A stretch of DNA of 64,000 bases from Serratia sp. DD3 (lineage in GTDB: Bacteria > Pseudomonadota > Gammaproteobacteria > Enterobacterales > Enterobacteriaceae): positions 1 to 64,000 of the forward strand of contig NZ_AYKS02000015.1 in the NCBI RefSeq assembly GCF_000496755.2, read 5' to 3'. The position numbers and the translations under genes were made by a program. The notes beneath the pieces are model-generated. The model did no database searches. It was not told the origin of the DNA and saw only the letters and a program-made list of their open reading frames with translations. Below, in pieces: positions 17,596 through 26,206 of the stretch (position 1 is its first letter; each line of letters starts with the position of its first letter).

Positions 17596-17750
17596 ACTAA
17601 TCTGGGGCGACAACTACCTTGACACTTACCGCTCGTGTCGCACCACAATTTAAATTACAGTCTCCATTTTTCAGATAAAGAGTTGTCGGTTGCACTCTGG
17701 ACCAAGACAGATAAGGTAGCGCGATTACTCACCTGACAAGGGTTCCCGCT

Positions 17751-19181
17751 ATGTTACGTCTGAAACTGAGGTCTTTTTTCCGTCCAGTCGTTTCTTCACC
17801 TGCCGATTCTACACTCTCCGTTCCTTCAGGGTATGCGTTGCCCCAATCGGCAAGTAGCCTGCTATCAGAGGCAAGACGCCAACAATGGCTTCAAATGCTG
17901 TGGGATTACTCCTCGCTACCAAAAGACCTGTATCAACAGTATTACCTGCAACCGCTTGAGCGCTGCGTCACCCTGATGCAGCAGTTTCCTGCTACTGAGA
18001 ACGAACATCATGCCTACCTAGGGGGCATGGTGGATCATTTGTTGGAGACAGTGGCCTATGCAGCCCGGCTATCAAAAAACTATTTACTGCCGGTGGGGGC
18101 CCAACCGGAAGAACAGGCTTCACAGAGCGCCGCTTGGAATGCAGTCATTGTGTACGCCGTGATGCTGCAAGCGCTCGACGGGCTATGTCAGATTGAGGTC
18201 GAACTGGAAAGTGGGCAGCGCTGGATGCCGCTTAACGCCATACCTGGTGAGCCCTATCGTTTTCGCTTTGCACCGGTGACCGATGTGCTTCAGGTTCAAA
18301 GCTTGGGTGCAATGTTGGCCTGGAAAATCATTCCTGACAAGGCGCTACAGTGGTTGAGTGCCTGGCCAGAAGTGCTAAGAACGTTGTCGCTGTATTTAAC
18401 GGGGTTTCGTAACGAATCAGGGATCGTTAATGCCATTGTCTTGGAAGCGATCCGCACATCGATAGGAAAAACTGCAGCTGCTGTGGCGGATCCTGCAATA
18501 GCAACGATACTCCCTGCCGTTCTGGAGGCAACATTGCCGCTGACGGCCAGTGCTGCCAACCCTGCACCTATTCTTTCCATACCCTCTGCTGAAGGTAACG
18601 CGCCTGTTGCCCTTGCTACCTCACTGGACAGTGCTGTTAGCCAGAACGTTCTCAACGTTGATCGTGCAAAACCCGTTGTAGAGGATGTTACGGGGGACTT
18701 ATTAACCGTTATGGGTTTTTCGGAGTCGACTAGTTTGCTCGAGAATCAGGGAGAAACATTAACGCAAGCGACGGCGGTAGCATCGAGAGCAGAACCTTTG
18801 CACCCAAGCTTGGCTAGTGTAGGGGAGGTTTTCTATCAATGGTTGAAGAAGTGTCTTTTAGAACAATCCATTGCGGTAAATGAAGCGAAGTCCCCTGTCC
18901 ATATCATTGCGGGCTATGTGTTTATGAGGTCACCGACGATTTTCTATCAGTTTATTGCTGAAAGGAAATCAACATTGGCGGAACAATCGCACGATTGGCG
19001 CGTTATACAAAAACAATTTGAGAAACTGAAGCTCCATAAACGGCAAACGGATGGAACGAACGTATACTGCTGCCAGGAAAACAAATCCGGTAAATTGTTC
19101 AACGGCTACCTTATCCCCGCAGCAAAAATTTATGGTGCTGCTCCTATCCCTGCAGACAGCATCTTGACGATAATACCTTAG
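17751..19181 (+). CDS. traI: MobH-type TraI relaxase of the ICE, with degenerate HD site
   Basis: 476 residues. The N-terminal TraI_2 domain (about 30-250) has ENEHHAYLGGMVDHLLETVA, and the C-terminal TraI_2_C domain (about 360-476) has FYQWLKKCLLEQ and AGYVFMRSPTIFYQF. These nick the transfer origin in PFGI-1/SPI-7 elements. In the family as I know it the first His-rich motif is followed by LHDIGK or LHDIAK, the metal-binding HD pair; here residues 139-144 read LQALDG, so that HD is absent. The protein is also shorter than the usual roughly 600 residues. It is probably non-functional, though the frame is open. It lies on the integrase side of the element, as expected. Confidence 0.82.
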   Translation: MLRLKLRSFFRPVVSSPADSTLSVPSGYALPQSASSLLSEARRQQWLQMLWDYSSLPKDLYQQYYLQPLERCVTLMQQFPATENEHHAYLGGMVDHLLETVAYAARLSKNYLLPVGAQPEEQASQSAAWNAVIVYAVMLQALDGLCQIEVELESGQRWMPLNAIPGEPYRFRFAPVTDVLQVQSLGAMLAWKIIPDKALQWLSAWPEVLRTLSLYLTGFRNESGIVNAIVLEAIRTSIGKTAAAVADPAIATILPAVLEATLPLTASAANPAPILSIPSAEGNAPVALATSLDSAVSQNVLNVDRAKPVVEDVTGDLLTVMGFSESTSLLENQGETLTQATAVASRAEPLHPSLASVGEVFYQWLKKCLLEQSIAVNEAKSPVHIIAGYVFMRSPTIFYQFIAERKSTLAEQSHDWRVIQKQFEKLKLHKRQTDGTNVYCCQENKSGKLFNGYLIPAAKIYGAAPIPADSILTIIP

Positions 19182-19362
19182 CCAGTTTGGTAACGACTGG
19201 CATGGAAACATGCCAGTTAAGCGCTTTTCCCGTCAATACAGTCAGCGTGCGGATACATATTTAGCCGTTTACCTTCTCATTGCCAAGAGTCTGGATAAAC
19301 GCCATAATACTCTGAAAGATAACATACTAATTATAATGGTAAGTATAAGAAGAGACTAAGAG

Positions 19363-19803
19363 ATGAATGATGGAATTGTATATGAGAAATTGCGTGCTTG
19401 TCATTTGCCTTATTTTTATGAGATCAGATTTTCTGTAGAGGAGAATTTATTGCATCCCCATCATATTCAATATCTACTTAGGAAACAAGCATTGGATGAT
19501 ATAAATCAAGGCGGAGGATGGATTTGCAGAATGGATAATGAATATGCTGGTTTTTGCTTTGCTGTTTTTATACCAGAAGCGATTGTGGGAGGACTGTTTG
19601 TTAAACCAGAATATCAATCAATTGGAATAGGTAGCGCGTTAATTAGTCGCGTTACTGAGTGGTGTTTTTCTAATGGTGCAGAGGAGATTCATTTAACAAC
19701 AGATCCTGGTTCAAAAGCTGAGGGTTTTTATCGATATCATGGCTGGGTGAATATTGGTAGTGATGAGTTTGGACAAATTGAATTTTTAAAGCGCAAGGGG
19801 TAG
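19363..19803 (+). CDS. GNAT-family N-acetyltransferase
   Basis: 146 residues with the GNAT fold signature: strand GGLFVKPEYQSIGIGSALIS containing the acetyl-CoA loop Q-S-I-G-I-G-S/A, then TTDPGSKAEGFYRYHGW. Substrate unknown. It opens a tight AT-rich cluster: its stop lies 4 bp before the next gene. Codon and base use are clearly more AT-rich than in the neighbouring ICE genes, suggesting separate acquisition. Confidence 0.88.
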   Translation: MNDGIVYEKLRACHLPYFYEIRFSVEENLLHPHHIQYLLRKQALDDINQGGGWICRMDNEYAGFCFAVFIPEAIVGGLFVKPEYQSIGIGSALISRVTEWCFSNGAEEIHLTTDPGSKAEGFYRYHGWVNIGSDEFGQIEFLKRKG

Positions 19804-19807
19804 GTGA

Positions 19808-20269
19808 ATGAAAAGATTATTGAGTGTTTTCTTTTTTCTAACTTTGTTTACATGTAGCTCTTATGGGCAGATTAATTACTTTGACCTTAAGGCTAATGAT
19901 GGAGTGAAAGCAAAAATTACTCTTGATGACCTACAGGCATTGCCCAGTCACTCATTTTCAACGGCTACCATATACACACCCAAGTCTACATTCTTAGGTG
20001 TAAAGTTTTCGGACTTCGCAAAAAAGTATAATTTGACTGGGAAAACAGTCAGGGCATTCGCTTGGGATGACTACTCATATTCAATGCCCGTGGATGAATT
20101 ATTAAAATACAATGTAATTATTGCTTATAAAAGAAATGGAGATTACATGAGCATAGATAAACTCGGCCCTTTTGCGATAGTTTATCCTAGAGACTCACAC
20201 CCAGAGTTAGACCAGTTGGATATAAATGCCAAAACAGTATGGCAACTGAAAAGATTGGAAATTAAATGA
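19808..20269 (+). CDS. Periplasmic molybdopterin-oxidoreductase-fold protein
   Basis: 153 residues with a signal peptide (MKRLLSVFFFLTLFTCSSYG). The mature part resembles small proteins with the sulfite-oxidase-type molybdopterin fold: ITLDDLQALPSHSF, a TPKSTFLGVKFSDF stretch, and DKLGPFAIVYPRD. It lacks an obvious cysteine in the cofactor position, so a redox role is doubtful. Its 4-bp ATGA overlap with the sensor kinase gene suggests it is a periplasmic partner that senses or presents a ligand to that kinase. The fold is recalled; the sensing role is inferred. Confidence 0.7.
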   Translation: MKRLLSVFFFLTLFTCSSYGQINYFDLKANDGVKAKITLDDLQALPSHSFSTATIYTPKSTFLGVKFSDFAKKYNLTGKTVRAFAWDDYSYSMPVDELLKYNVIIAYKRNGDYMSIDKLGPFAIVYPRDSHPELDQLDINAKTVWQLKRLEIK

Positions 20270-21540
20270 GCAAAAAATTACTGGGTATTTTAATTTCTTT
20301 ATTTGTCATACTTGCGCTTTCAATGGTGCTAATTGCTATTAGTTTTGAAAAGGTAAAGTATAGATATAACGAAATAGAGCCAAACCTGGATAACTATTCA
20401 GCCGCTGAAATATTATATCTTTCGTTCGAGAGGATAAAGACATCATTACTTTTAAGTGATAATGAGATGTTTGATGAATTTGAGACGAAATTAAATTTAT
20501 TTAAATCTAAAATTAATATTTTAGAAGGAAGGTCTACGTATAGCGGAGCATTCTACCATGATGACGAATTTCTAGGTATTATATTAAAGCTTAAGAAGCA
20601 AACTGAAAAATTAGATATATATAGTAAGCAATTTATAAATGGAGAGGTGAGAAAGGATTATATTCTTGATTATATGAGTGAGATGGAAGATAGTATTATT
20701 GACCTTCAAGAAGTAATTTATAAAATACAGATAGCTAACTTTAATGAAGTAAAAGAGATAATAAAAGACAATTCAGGTAAGGCTGAGTTTTTTGCCATTA
20801 TTTCATTAATATTGTTATCTGCTATTCTGATTTTAATCACTAGAAACTCAATGAATTTAAGAGAAGTGATTAAAAAGAAAAATTTATTTATTTCTTCTAT
20901 TTATCATGAGTTGGCCAGTTCAACGCAAGCGATTGTTATAGCAGCAGATATAATAGAGCACGAGCTAACTCAGAGTGAGTTGAGGAATGAAGTGAAATTG
21001 ATATCATTTCATGTGGACAAGATTATTGAACAAACTAAAGAAGTGATGGATTATTCTAAAATAGAGATAGGAAATGCTTTGATAAATGAATCTATGTTTG
21101 ATATAAACAGCGTTTTGCATGATGCTGTTATGGAGCTATCAAAGCGCTCAAAGAATAAAATTAAAATGCAAAATTCGGTGTGTAAGAAATATATAGTGAC
21201 TGACAAGTATAAGATATACAGAATTGTTGTTAACTTGCTTGATAATGCTGATAAAAACACAGAGAATGGCACGGTAATAATAAAATCGAAAATTATGAGA
21301 AGTCATCTTTTTATCTTGATAAAGGATAATGGCATTGGATTTAATATTTCAAGGCTTGACGACTTATATAAGGCATTCAACCAAGGTGTAGAAAAAGACA
21401 CCAAGCAAGGGCTAGGCTTGGGCTTAACTATTATAAAAAACTATGTAGACCTATTGCATGGGCACATTAGAGTTAAATCATTGTTAAATCACGGCTCATC
21501 CTTTTTAATTTCAATACCCATATTGTTAGTTGAAAAATAA
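20266..21540 (+). CDS. Membrane sensor histidine kinase
   Basis: 424 residues. Two transmembrane helices (about 6-28 and 173-193) bracket a roughly 145-residue helical periplasmic sensor domain. The H box is IYHELASSTQAI with His214, then the N box (NLLDNADKN), G1 (IKDNGIGFN) and G2 (GLGLGLTIIKNY). The residues after the His (ELASS rather than ELRTP) are unusual but all ATP-binding boxes are present. The periplasmic helices could contact the co-translated molybdopterin-fold protein. Its stop overlaps the convergent response regulator gene by 15 bp. Confidence 0.92.
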   Translation: MSKKLLGILISLFVILALSMVLIAISFEKVKYRYNEIEPNLDNYSAAEILYLSFERIKTSLLLSDNEMFDEFETKLNLFKSKINILEGRSTYSGAFYHDDEFLGIILKLKKQTEKLDIYSKQFINGEVRKDYILDYMSEMEDSIIDLQEVIYKIQIANFNEVKEIIKDNSGKAEFFAIISLILLSAILILITRNSMNLREVIKKKNLFISSIYHELASSTQAIVIAADIIEHELTQSELRNEVKLISFHVDKIIEQTKEVMDYSKIEIGNALINESMFDINSVLHDAVMELSKRSKNKIKMQNSVCKKYIVTDKYKIYRIVVNLLDNADKNTENGTVIIKSKIMRSHLFILIKDNGIGFNISRLDDLYKAFNQGVEKDTKQGLGLGLTIIKNYVDLLHGHIRVKSLLNHGSSFLISIPILLVEK

Positions 21541-22302
21541 GCTTGATAATAGTAATGATGATATGATAAAAGGTTTTGCGGGTTTTTCAATCAGTTGAAC
21601 ATCATATTTAAGTATCATTTCACCTATGCTTTTTTCAAAGTGATCTACCTGTCCGGTTAAGATAATTATTGGGCATATGCTGTTTTGTTCTCTTATTTTA
21701 ACAATCGCTTTCTCTGGAGTTTCATTGAAGTCAAGTAGCCAATCTAAGATATAGCCCTCATATTTTATACTTTCCATAGATTGTAATAGATCACCTTTTT
21801 TATTAAATGTGTCAGAATCTATGCCGTACCTTTTTACAATTTTCTCCATTAAATCTAGAATATCATTATTATTGTCTAAAATAGCAATCTTGGGCGCAGG
21901 TAAAAAATCTATAGTTTCAACTTTAAAGTGTTCAACGCCTTCTTTCTGTATTTGCGTTGAATCAATGATATACATTCCGTCTGATTTTATGGCATGAGTG
22001 GCTGACTCTTCCTCAGGACCAATAGTGATATCGCTAATTTCAATATTGCATCGTTTATGAATACTATTCATAATAAAAATACAATTATGATTTTTGTTTC
22101 CATCAAATGATTCTTGAAAATATTTAAATATGTTTTTTACTTCGTGTAAAGTAATACCTCTTTTACCATCAAGTTTTTGTTTGGCACTATTATATTGTAG
22201 ACCGAGTATAGATGCTAAAGTTGAAGCATGTTTCCGCTCTCCGACTCCTTTTTTATTTAATAATTGAGTGACTATATCTACGTAGTTCAATTTGTCGGAC
22301 AT
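21526..22302 (-). CDS. HTH-REC response regulator (BetR-like N-terminus)
   Basis: 258 residues in reversed order compared with most regulators: an N-terminal HTH-like domain (1-60: YVDIVTQLLNKKGVGERKHA, LGLQYNSAKQKLDG) followed by a linker and a C-terminal receiver (about 135-255). The receiver has the acid pocket ILDNNND, phospho-acceptor Asp in YILDWLLD, Thr in IILTG and Lys in LIEKPAK. An HTH of this kind in front of a receiver resembles the BetR family. It should be the partner of the adjacent kinase, although it is transcribed towards it. Start at 22302 has AAAGG upstream. Confidence 0.85.
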   Translation of the reverse strand: MSDKLNYVDIVTQLLNKKGVGERKHASTLASILGLQYNSAKQKLDGKRGITLHEVKNIFKYFQESFDGNKNHNCIFIMNSIHKRCNIEISDITIGPEEESATHAIKSDGMYIIDSTQIQKEGVEHFKVETIDFLPAPKIAILDNNNDILDLMEKIVKRYGIDSDTFNKKGDLLQSMESIKYEGYILDWLLDFNETPEKAIVKIREQNSICPIIILTGQVDHFEKSIGEMILKYDVQLIEKPAKPFIISSLLLSSLFFN

Positions 22303-22352
22303 AACCTTTCGATCCTTTTTAGTTATCTCTATTAGTCAAGGTGAACATATAA

Positions 22353-22526
22353 CTAAATAGCTGCGCCTAATTGTGCTACATCTTGCATCAGGCCTTGCTA
22401 CGCTTAGGTTTGCTCTTTTCCGGTCAAGAGAACCAGCCACCATACGGCTTCACCGGCTGCTGCTGATCACTGGACAAACATCACCCGAAATCGACAACTG
22501 GAGCGGTATTAGGCGCAGTTATTTAG
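22353..22526. repeat. 174-bp MITE-like element with 19-bp terminal inverted repeats
   Basis: CTAAATAGCTGCGCCTAAT (22353-22371) is repeated inverted at 22508-22526 with one mismatch. The interior is GC-richer than the surrounding AT-rich DNA and shows no gene. No target duplication is evident. It could be a non-autonomous transposon or the ends of a deleted one. Confidence 0.65.
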
Positions 22527-22829
22527 CATCAATACAAAGCCAAGCACCTTAAATACGGATTATAGAGGTTGTTTAAGGGAATGTATCATATATCAGTATG
22601 ATTTTATTATAAAAACTCATTAAACACTCATTATTATAAAAAAATACACTCAAAAAACATTCACTTCGGCTTCTGTTTATGATTTATTAACACTCAATTA
22701 CTTCTGCATGTTGGTGATCGGAAACTTCGTTATGCTTTTGACAAGGATTACTGAGAAGCATTTTTCGGGAAGATTGCGTTTTAAATCAATTAATTGGCGG
22801 GCTGGGGTGCAGGAATGCGGCTATACACC

Positions 22830-22859
22830 AGGGAGCCCCAGTTTCGCCTCCCTTTTTTT
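22830..22859 (+). terminator. Rho-independent terminator-like hairpin
   Basis: AGGGAG (22830-22835) pairs with CTCCCT (22848-22853) and is followed by a run of seven T. The loop is 12 nt. It would end rightward transcription ahead of the integrase region. Confidence 0.6.
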
Positions 22860-22915
22860 GGCCGGCAGCATTCCACTTAAAGGTGGTTAATCCTATCGAA
22901 ATTTATACTCGCGAT

Positions 22916-22945
22916 AACGCTCCGATAGTCATGGAGCGTTTTTTA
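22916..22945 (+). terminator. Rho-independent terminator
   Basis: AACGCTCC (22916-22923) pairs with GGAGCGTT (22933-22940) around a 9-nt loop, with six T. It is the second of two terminators within 120 bp, giving strong insulation of the integrase from upstream transcription. Confidence 0.75.
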
Positions 22946-23042
22946 TTAAATAAATTTTTAAAACTCATATAGAGTTTTTTGTTGTGGCCGTTATTTTTCT
23001 TCCTAGAGTGGAACACCTGTTAACTATCAGGATACCCACGCT

Positions 23043-23177
23043 ATGCACATACCAGAAGGAAACGGTCAGGTTTTTCAACTACTTGATGCAGTTTATATTC
23101 GATACAGGTGGCTAGTACCAATCTGGCAAATGAATATTGCTGAAATGTTTTCGCATTTCCGGCAGGTAGTTCTTTGA
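23043..23177 (+). CDS. Possible 44-aa small protein overlapping the integrase start
   Basis: ATG at 23043 opens MHIPEGNGQVFQLLDAVYIR and the frame ends at 23177, overlapping the TTG start of the recombinase at 23174. AGGA lies about 10 nt upstream. The overlap suggests translational coupling with the integrase. I do not recognise the sequence; an excisionase-type directionality factor is only a guess. Confidence 0.4.
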   Translation: MHIPEGNGQVFQLLDAVYIRYRWLVPIWQMNIAEMFSHFRQVVL

Positions 23178-23440
23178 TTACTTTATGGAGCAATCCTGGA
23201 GAACATCTGGTGACTTGTGAACAGTTAGTAACATTTGATGCGCTATTAGACCATTATTTTTTCAGTCATGCGGTCCGTAATGACACCGAGTGGAGTTATC
23301 GAAAGGTGGTGAGGACTTTTTTAAGGTTTACCACTAAAAATCCGAATGAGGTTGATAACAGAGGGGTGCTCGAATGGCGCAGGCATGTTTTGAAAGAGCA
23401 GCAATTACAAGCGACAACCTGGAATAATAAGGTGACGCAT
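23174..23440 (+). pseudogene. int: Tyrosine recombinase, N-terminal fragment (ICE integrase)
   Basis: From TTG at 23174 about 88 codons encode an integrase core-binding (SAM-like) domain: LVTFDALLDHYFFSHAVRND, SYRKVVRTFLRFTTKNP, GVLEWRRHVLKEQQLQATTW. The frame then enters IS110-derived sequence. Together with 24019-24545 it forms one gene whose middle third has been replaced. The loss leaves the element unable to excise by its own enzyme. Confidence 0.85.
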
Positions 23441-23447
23441 ACCGAAC

Positions 23448-24013
23448 CCTCGCCGGGCCTCGAGCCTTTTCAGCCACAGACGCAGGCTATCATTGCGCTT
23501 TTTCACGCAGCGCATCACCGATCGTGCGCCATGGATGACTAATATTCTCAGGCTGCGATTGTCATTTTTTGTCACAGAGGACAATCTTTGTTTTCCTCCC
23601 GAACTATGCTGCCGTGGAACAAGACCGCGCCAAGCGGATAATTCTCTACCACTGGAGAACTGTACTACATCCACTTCACTGATAAATGCCGCAGCAATAA
23701 GAGGACCGACACTCGGGATCGTTAATAAATGGCGATATGCAGCCTGTTGTGAAGACAATGCAGCAATTTCGCCATCCAGACAGTTGATCCGTTTATTCAG
23801 GGTCTGCATATCTTCCCGCAGTGAATAAAGCAAACGGCGAAGCGTGAAGACGCATCTTCGATAAGTTCTGGTAGTTGCTGCTGAAGGCGCTGGATCCCAA
23901 CAGGAATAATGAGACCATATTCAGCGAGCAGAGAACGAAACTGGTTAGCCAGCGCGGTTCTCTGCTCAACCATGAGTTGGCGGGTATTCCGCAGTGCTTT
24001 GATATCCGGCCTG
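23448..24013 (-). pseudogene. Internal fragment of an IS110-family transposase
   Basis: The minus strand encodes two adjoining IS110 pieces in different frames: KALRNTRQLMVEQRTALANQ (about 24010-23840) and LLTIPSVGPLIAAAFISEV, then RQHSSGGKQRLSSVTKNDNR (about 23835-23480), the C-terminal domain with its Ser motif. The N-terminal RuvC-like DEDD domain and both IS ends are missing, and a frameshift lies near 23830. It replaces the middle of the recombinase gene. Confidence 0.85.
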
Positions 24014-24018
24014 GTTTT

Positions 24019-24545
24019 GGCTGACGGTATTAGACACATTAAGTTATACCGGGATGCGCCAGAATCAACTGCTGCATGTGCGGCTGTGCGATGTGAATCT
24101 GGAAGAACACTGGATTGATGTGATTACTGCGGGCTCTAAAAATCACCGGGAATTTCGTGTCCCTATTACCTCACGCTTGCGGCCACGGTTGGAGATGTTG
24201 GTGATGCGTACTCAGGAGGTTGACGCATCGCCCACTGAACAACTGTTTAATGTGAACCGTTTTGATCTACGACGTAAAGTACAACAGGGGAATGCGTCGC
24301 CTGAGCCAATGGGTGTGTACCCGCTGCGCTCTTTTTTCCATCGTCTTTCCCGTGAATGCCGCTTTGCGGTCAGCCCGCACCGTTTTCGGCACACTGTGGC
24401 CACTAACTTGATGAAATCACCAGATCGTAATCTGCAGGCCGTCAAACGCCGGTTGGGGCATTCCAGTTTGCGTTCTACGTTGGAGTACATTGATCAGGAT
24501 ATCGATAGCTTACGCGAGTTGCTAGAACAGGAATTGTGGGTTTAG
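24019..24545 (+). pseudogene. int: Tyrosine recombinase, C-terminal catalytic fragment
   Basis: The frame resumes as TVLDTLSYTGMRQNQLLHVR with the first catalytic Arg, then SPHRFRHTVATNL with the His-x-x-Arg pair, and LGHSSLRSTLEYID with the late His and nucleophile Tyr. The catalytic domain is nearly complete, but no ribosome site or start belongs to it and about 70-90 residues between the two halves are gone. It ends 243 bp from the tRNA, the normal place for an integrase whose att site is the tRNA 3' end. Confidence 0.88.
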
Positions 24546-24616
24546 ATGGGGGAGGGGAGGAACTTCCCTTGACGCAGTTTGATATTTGAATGTAGAAAAT
24601 GTAAAACACGTAAGCG

Positions 24617-24649
24617 AAAAAGCCCACCTGCGGTAACAGGTGGGCTTTT
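24617..24649. terminator. Strong bidirectional terminator after the integrase
   Basis: AAAAAGCCCACCTG (24617-24630) pairs with CAGGTGGGCTTTT (24637-24649) around CGGTAA. The A tract before and T tract after allow it to end transcription from the integrase on the plus strand and from tRNA-Phe on the minus strand. Confidence 0.9.
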
Positions 24650-24710
24650 CAAGAGCCTTTTACAACAACCGAGTAATGGTATCACTACATAAAACTACCA
24701 TTCTGCGTTG

Positions 24711-24810
24711 GGTTATTGCTAGTTTGTGCTCGCTTTAGAACCCGTCATTTTTTCATCCTGAAAGAATGACAAGCGCTTCTGAATAAGTGGTGCCCGGACT
24801 CGGAATCGAA
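24711..24810. repeat. Right copy of the 100-bp duplication at tRNA-Phe
   Basis: Same 100 bases as 236-335: about 77 bp beyond the tRNA 3' end plus the tRNA's CCA, acceptor and part of the T arm. On this side it merges into the intact tRNA, giving the tRNA-proximal attachment site. Confidence 0.88.
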
Positions 24811-24863
24811 CCAAGGACACGGGGATTTTCAATCCCCTGCTCTACCGACTGAGCTATCCGGGC
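24788..24863 (-). tRNA. pheV: tRNA-Phe (anticodon GAA)
   Basis: 76 nt including the encoded CCA. Reading the minus strand: GCCCGGA acceptor, AGCTCAGTCGGTAGAGC D arm, GGGGATTGAAAATCCCC anticodon arm with GAA, and GGTTCGATTCC T arm. It matches enterobacterial tRNA-Phe as I know it. Its 3' end is the integration target of the island to the left; integration preserved the full gene. The exact locus name (pheU/pheV) is uncertain. Confidence 0.97.
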
Positions 24864-24991
24864 AACGGGCCGCATTAAACCGTATTGCTGGTGTGGCGTC
24901 AATCAGTTTCTGCTACAAACAGTTTTACTTGTTCTCTTTTCAGTCAAAATAGTCATTTTTCATCAGGTCATGACAGGGTGATGAGTTATTT

Positions 24992-26062
24992 TCACCGATA
25001 TTTTTTCTGGGCGTTGTTGACCTTCACCAGGTAACGGCGTGATTCACTGGCCGGGTGCTTGGTGGTGAGGGTCTGGAAAACATCGCCCGGGGGCATGCTG
25101 TTGATAATGCTCGCGGCACGCGCTTTGTCACTGTGGAATACCCGAAGCACGCTGCCTGCGCCACCATTGTATGCGGTGATCACCGCGTAACGGCGTGAAG
25201 TCGGGTTTTGAATACCACCCAGATAGTTGTTCTGCAAAATCGCCAGATAGGCGGTGCCGGCATCAATGTTATTTTCTGGATCAAACAGATAGCTGCGGCT
25301 TGGAATGCCCGATTTCCCCTTCATCAGGAAAACATCTTTACCGGCAGTATGTTGCATGACCTGCATCAGCCCGAGTGCATCTGAACCGCTTACTGCATAG
25401 GGGTTGAAGCTGGATTCAGTCTGCATAATTGCCAGGATCAGCGATTCATCGACACCGTATTTTTGTGAAGCTTTGCGCACCATGGGCAGGTATTTATGCG
25501 CACGTTTATCCAGGTGGTTAGGCACCAACTGAATGTTGACCGAGTAGATCACATGCAGGCCAGAGGTGCGGCGTTGTAATTTATGTTGCAGCAGGTAGTC
25601 GGCAAACTTAGCAGCGCGCCATTCCCAGCGGATACTCTGGCCTTCATTATCCAGCACCTGCCCATAGAGGAACGGCTCTTTACTGATCTGGATGTCATTG
25701 GCATCAGAATAAAGATCAATAGAACCAGGGTCATCCCCAATCAGCAAGGTGGTGATAATCGCCTGACGTAGATGAGCGGCGGGATCGGTAGTGGCAATGG
25801 TCTCGACAGTGATGGTGCCTGAAACAAAGTTAATATGGCTTCGGGTTTGATACTGGTCAGTATATTTGACGTAATCTTTGGGGCCAGCGATCAGAACTTC
25901 GTTCATTCCCCAGATATTCTCGATGTTGTGGGCAAATTGCCCCATCAGAATGTCAAAGGCGTTGGTGTCTTTGATATAGGCTTCGTTAACTGCTTCATCT
26001 TTGTTGCTGGAACAAGAGATCAGCAAAGGTGCTATCACGAGTAACGTTAAAATTTTCTTCAT
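24992..26062 (-). CDS. mltC: Membrane-bound lytic murein transglycosylase C
   Basis: 356 residues, close to E. coli MltC. A lipoprotein signal ([17 protein letters not shown]) puts it on the outer membrane. The catalytic SLT domain (about 190-350) has Glu in [20 protein letters not shown] and the GLMQVM and AYNGG motifs. It cleaves peptidoglycan with 1,6-anhydro products. It follows yggX and mutY in the same direction, the conserved mutY-yggX-mltC order, and marks the return to core chromosome right of the tRNA. Confidence 0.97.
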   Translation of the reverse strand: MKKILTLLVIAPLLISCSSNKDEAVNEAYIKDTNAFDILMGQFAHNIENIWGMNEVLIAGPKDYVKYTDQYQTRSHINFVSGTITVETIATTDPAAHLRQAIITTLLIGDDPGSIDLYSDANDIQISKEPFLYGQVLDNEGQSIRWEWRAAKFADYLLQHKLQRRTSGLHVIYSVNIQLVPNHLDKRAHKYLPMVRKASQKYGVDESLILAIMQTESSFNPYAVSGSDALGLMQVMQHTAGKDVFLMKGKSGIPSRSYLFDPENNIDAGTAYLAILQNNYLGGIQNPTSRRYAVITAYNGGAGSVLRVFHSDKARAASIINSMPPGDVFQTLTTKHPASESRRYLVKVNNAQKKYR

Positions 26063-26206
26063 GTCAAAGCCGTATACAATACTTGCTGCGTGACTTGGTC
26101 CATCAGGGCCTGGCTCCTGCGGAGCCAGCGTAAGCGTTGTTTAAAACACCCTGCGGTTGTCCTGCAACTGGAATGAACTTAGGTACATAACGCTAGCTGC
26201 GTAAAT

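Larger units (their letters stand above)
22527..23042. other. AT-rich intergenic stretch with two terminators before the integrase
   Basis: No convincing gene; a 60-codon plus-strand frame (22708-22890) contains the first terminator and is probably chance. The region carries two terminator hairpins (listed separately) and, behind them, the leader of the integrase region. Confidence 0.5.

Noticed and set aside
17575..17655. Group II intron start (GTGCGACACGAG on the minus strand)
   Set aside because: No intron-encoded protein or domain V-like end is nearby; an IS end explains the stretch more simply.
22353..22526. Integron attC-type site
   Set aside because: The inverted ends lack the RYYYAAC/GTTRRRY core pattern, so a MITE-like element fits better.
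22708..22890. 60-codon frame ahead of the integrase
   Set aside because: It contains a terminator hairpin with T7 inside it and has no family resemblance.
1..24863. CRISPR array or anti-phage defence system in the island
   Set aside because: No regularly spaced repeats, Cas genes, restriction-modification or toxin-antitoxin pair could be recognised.
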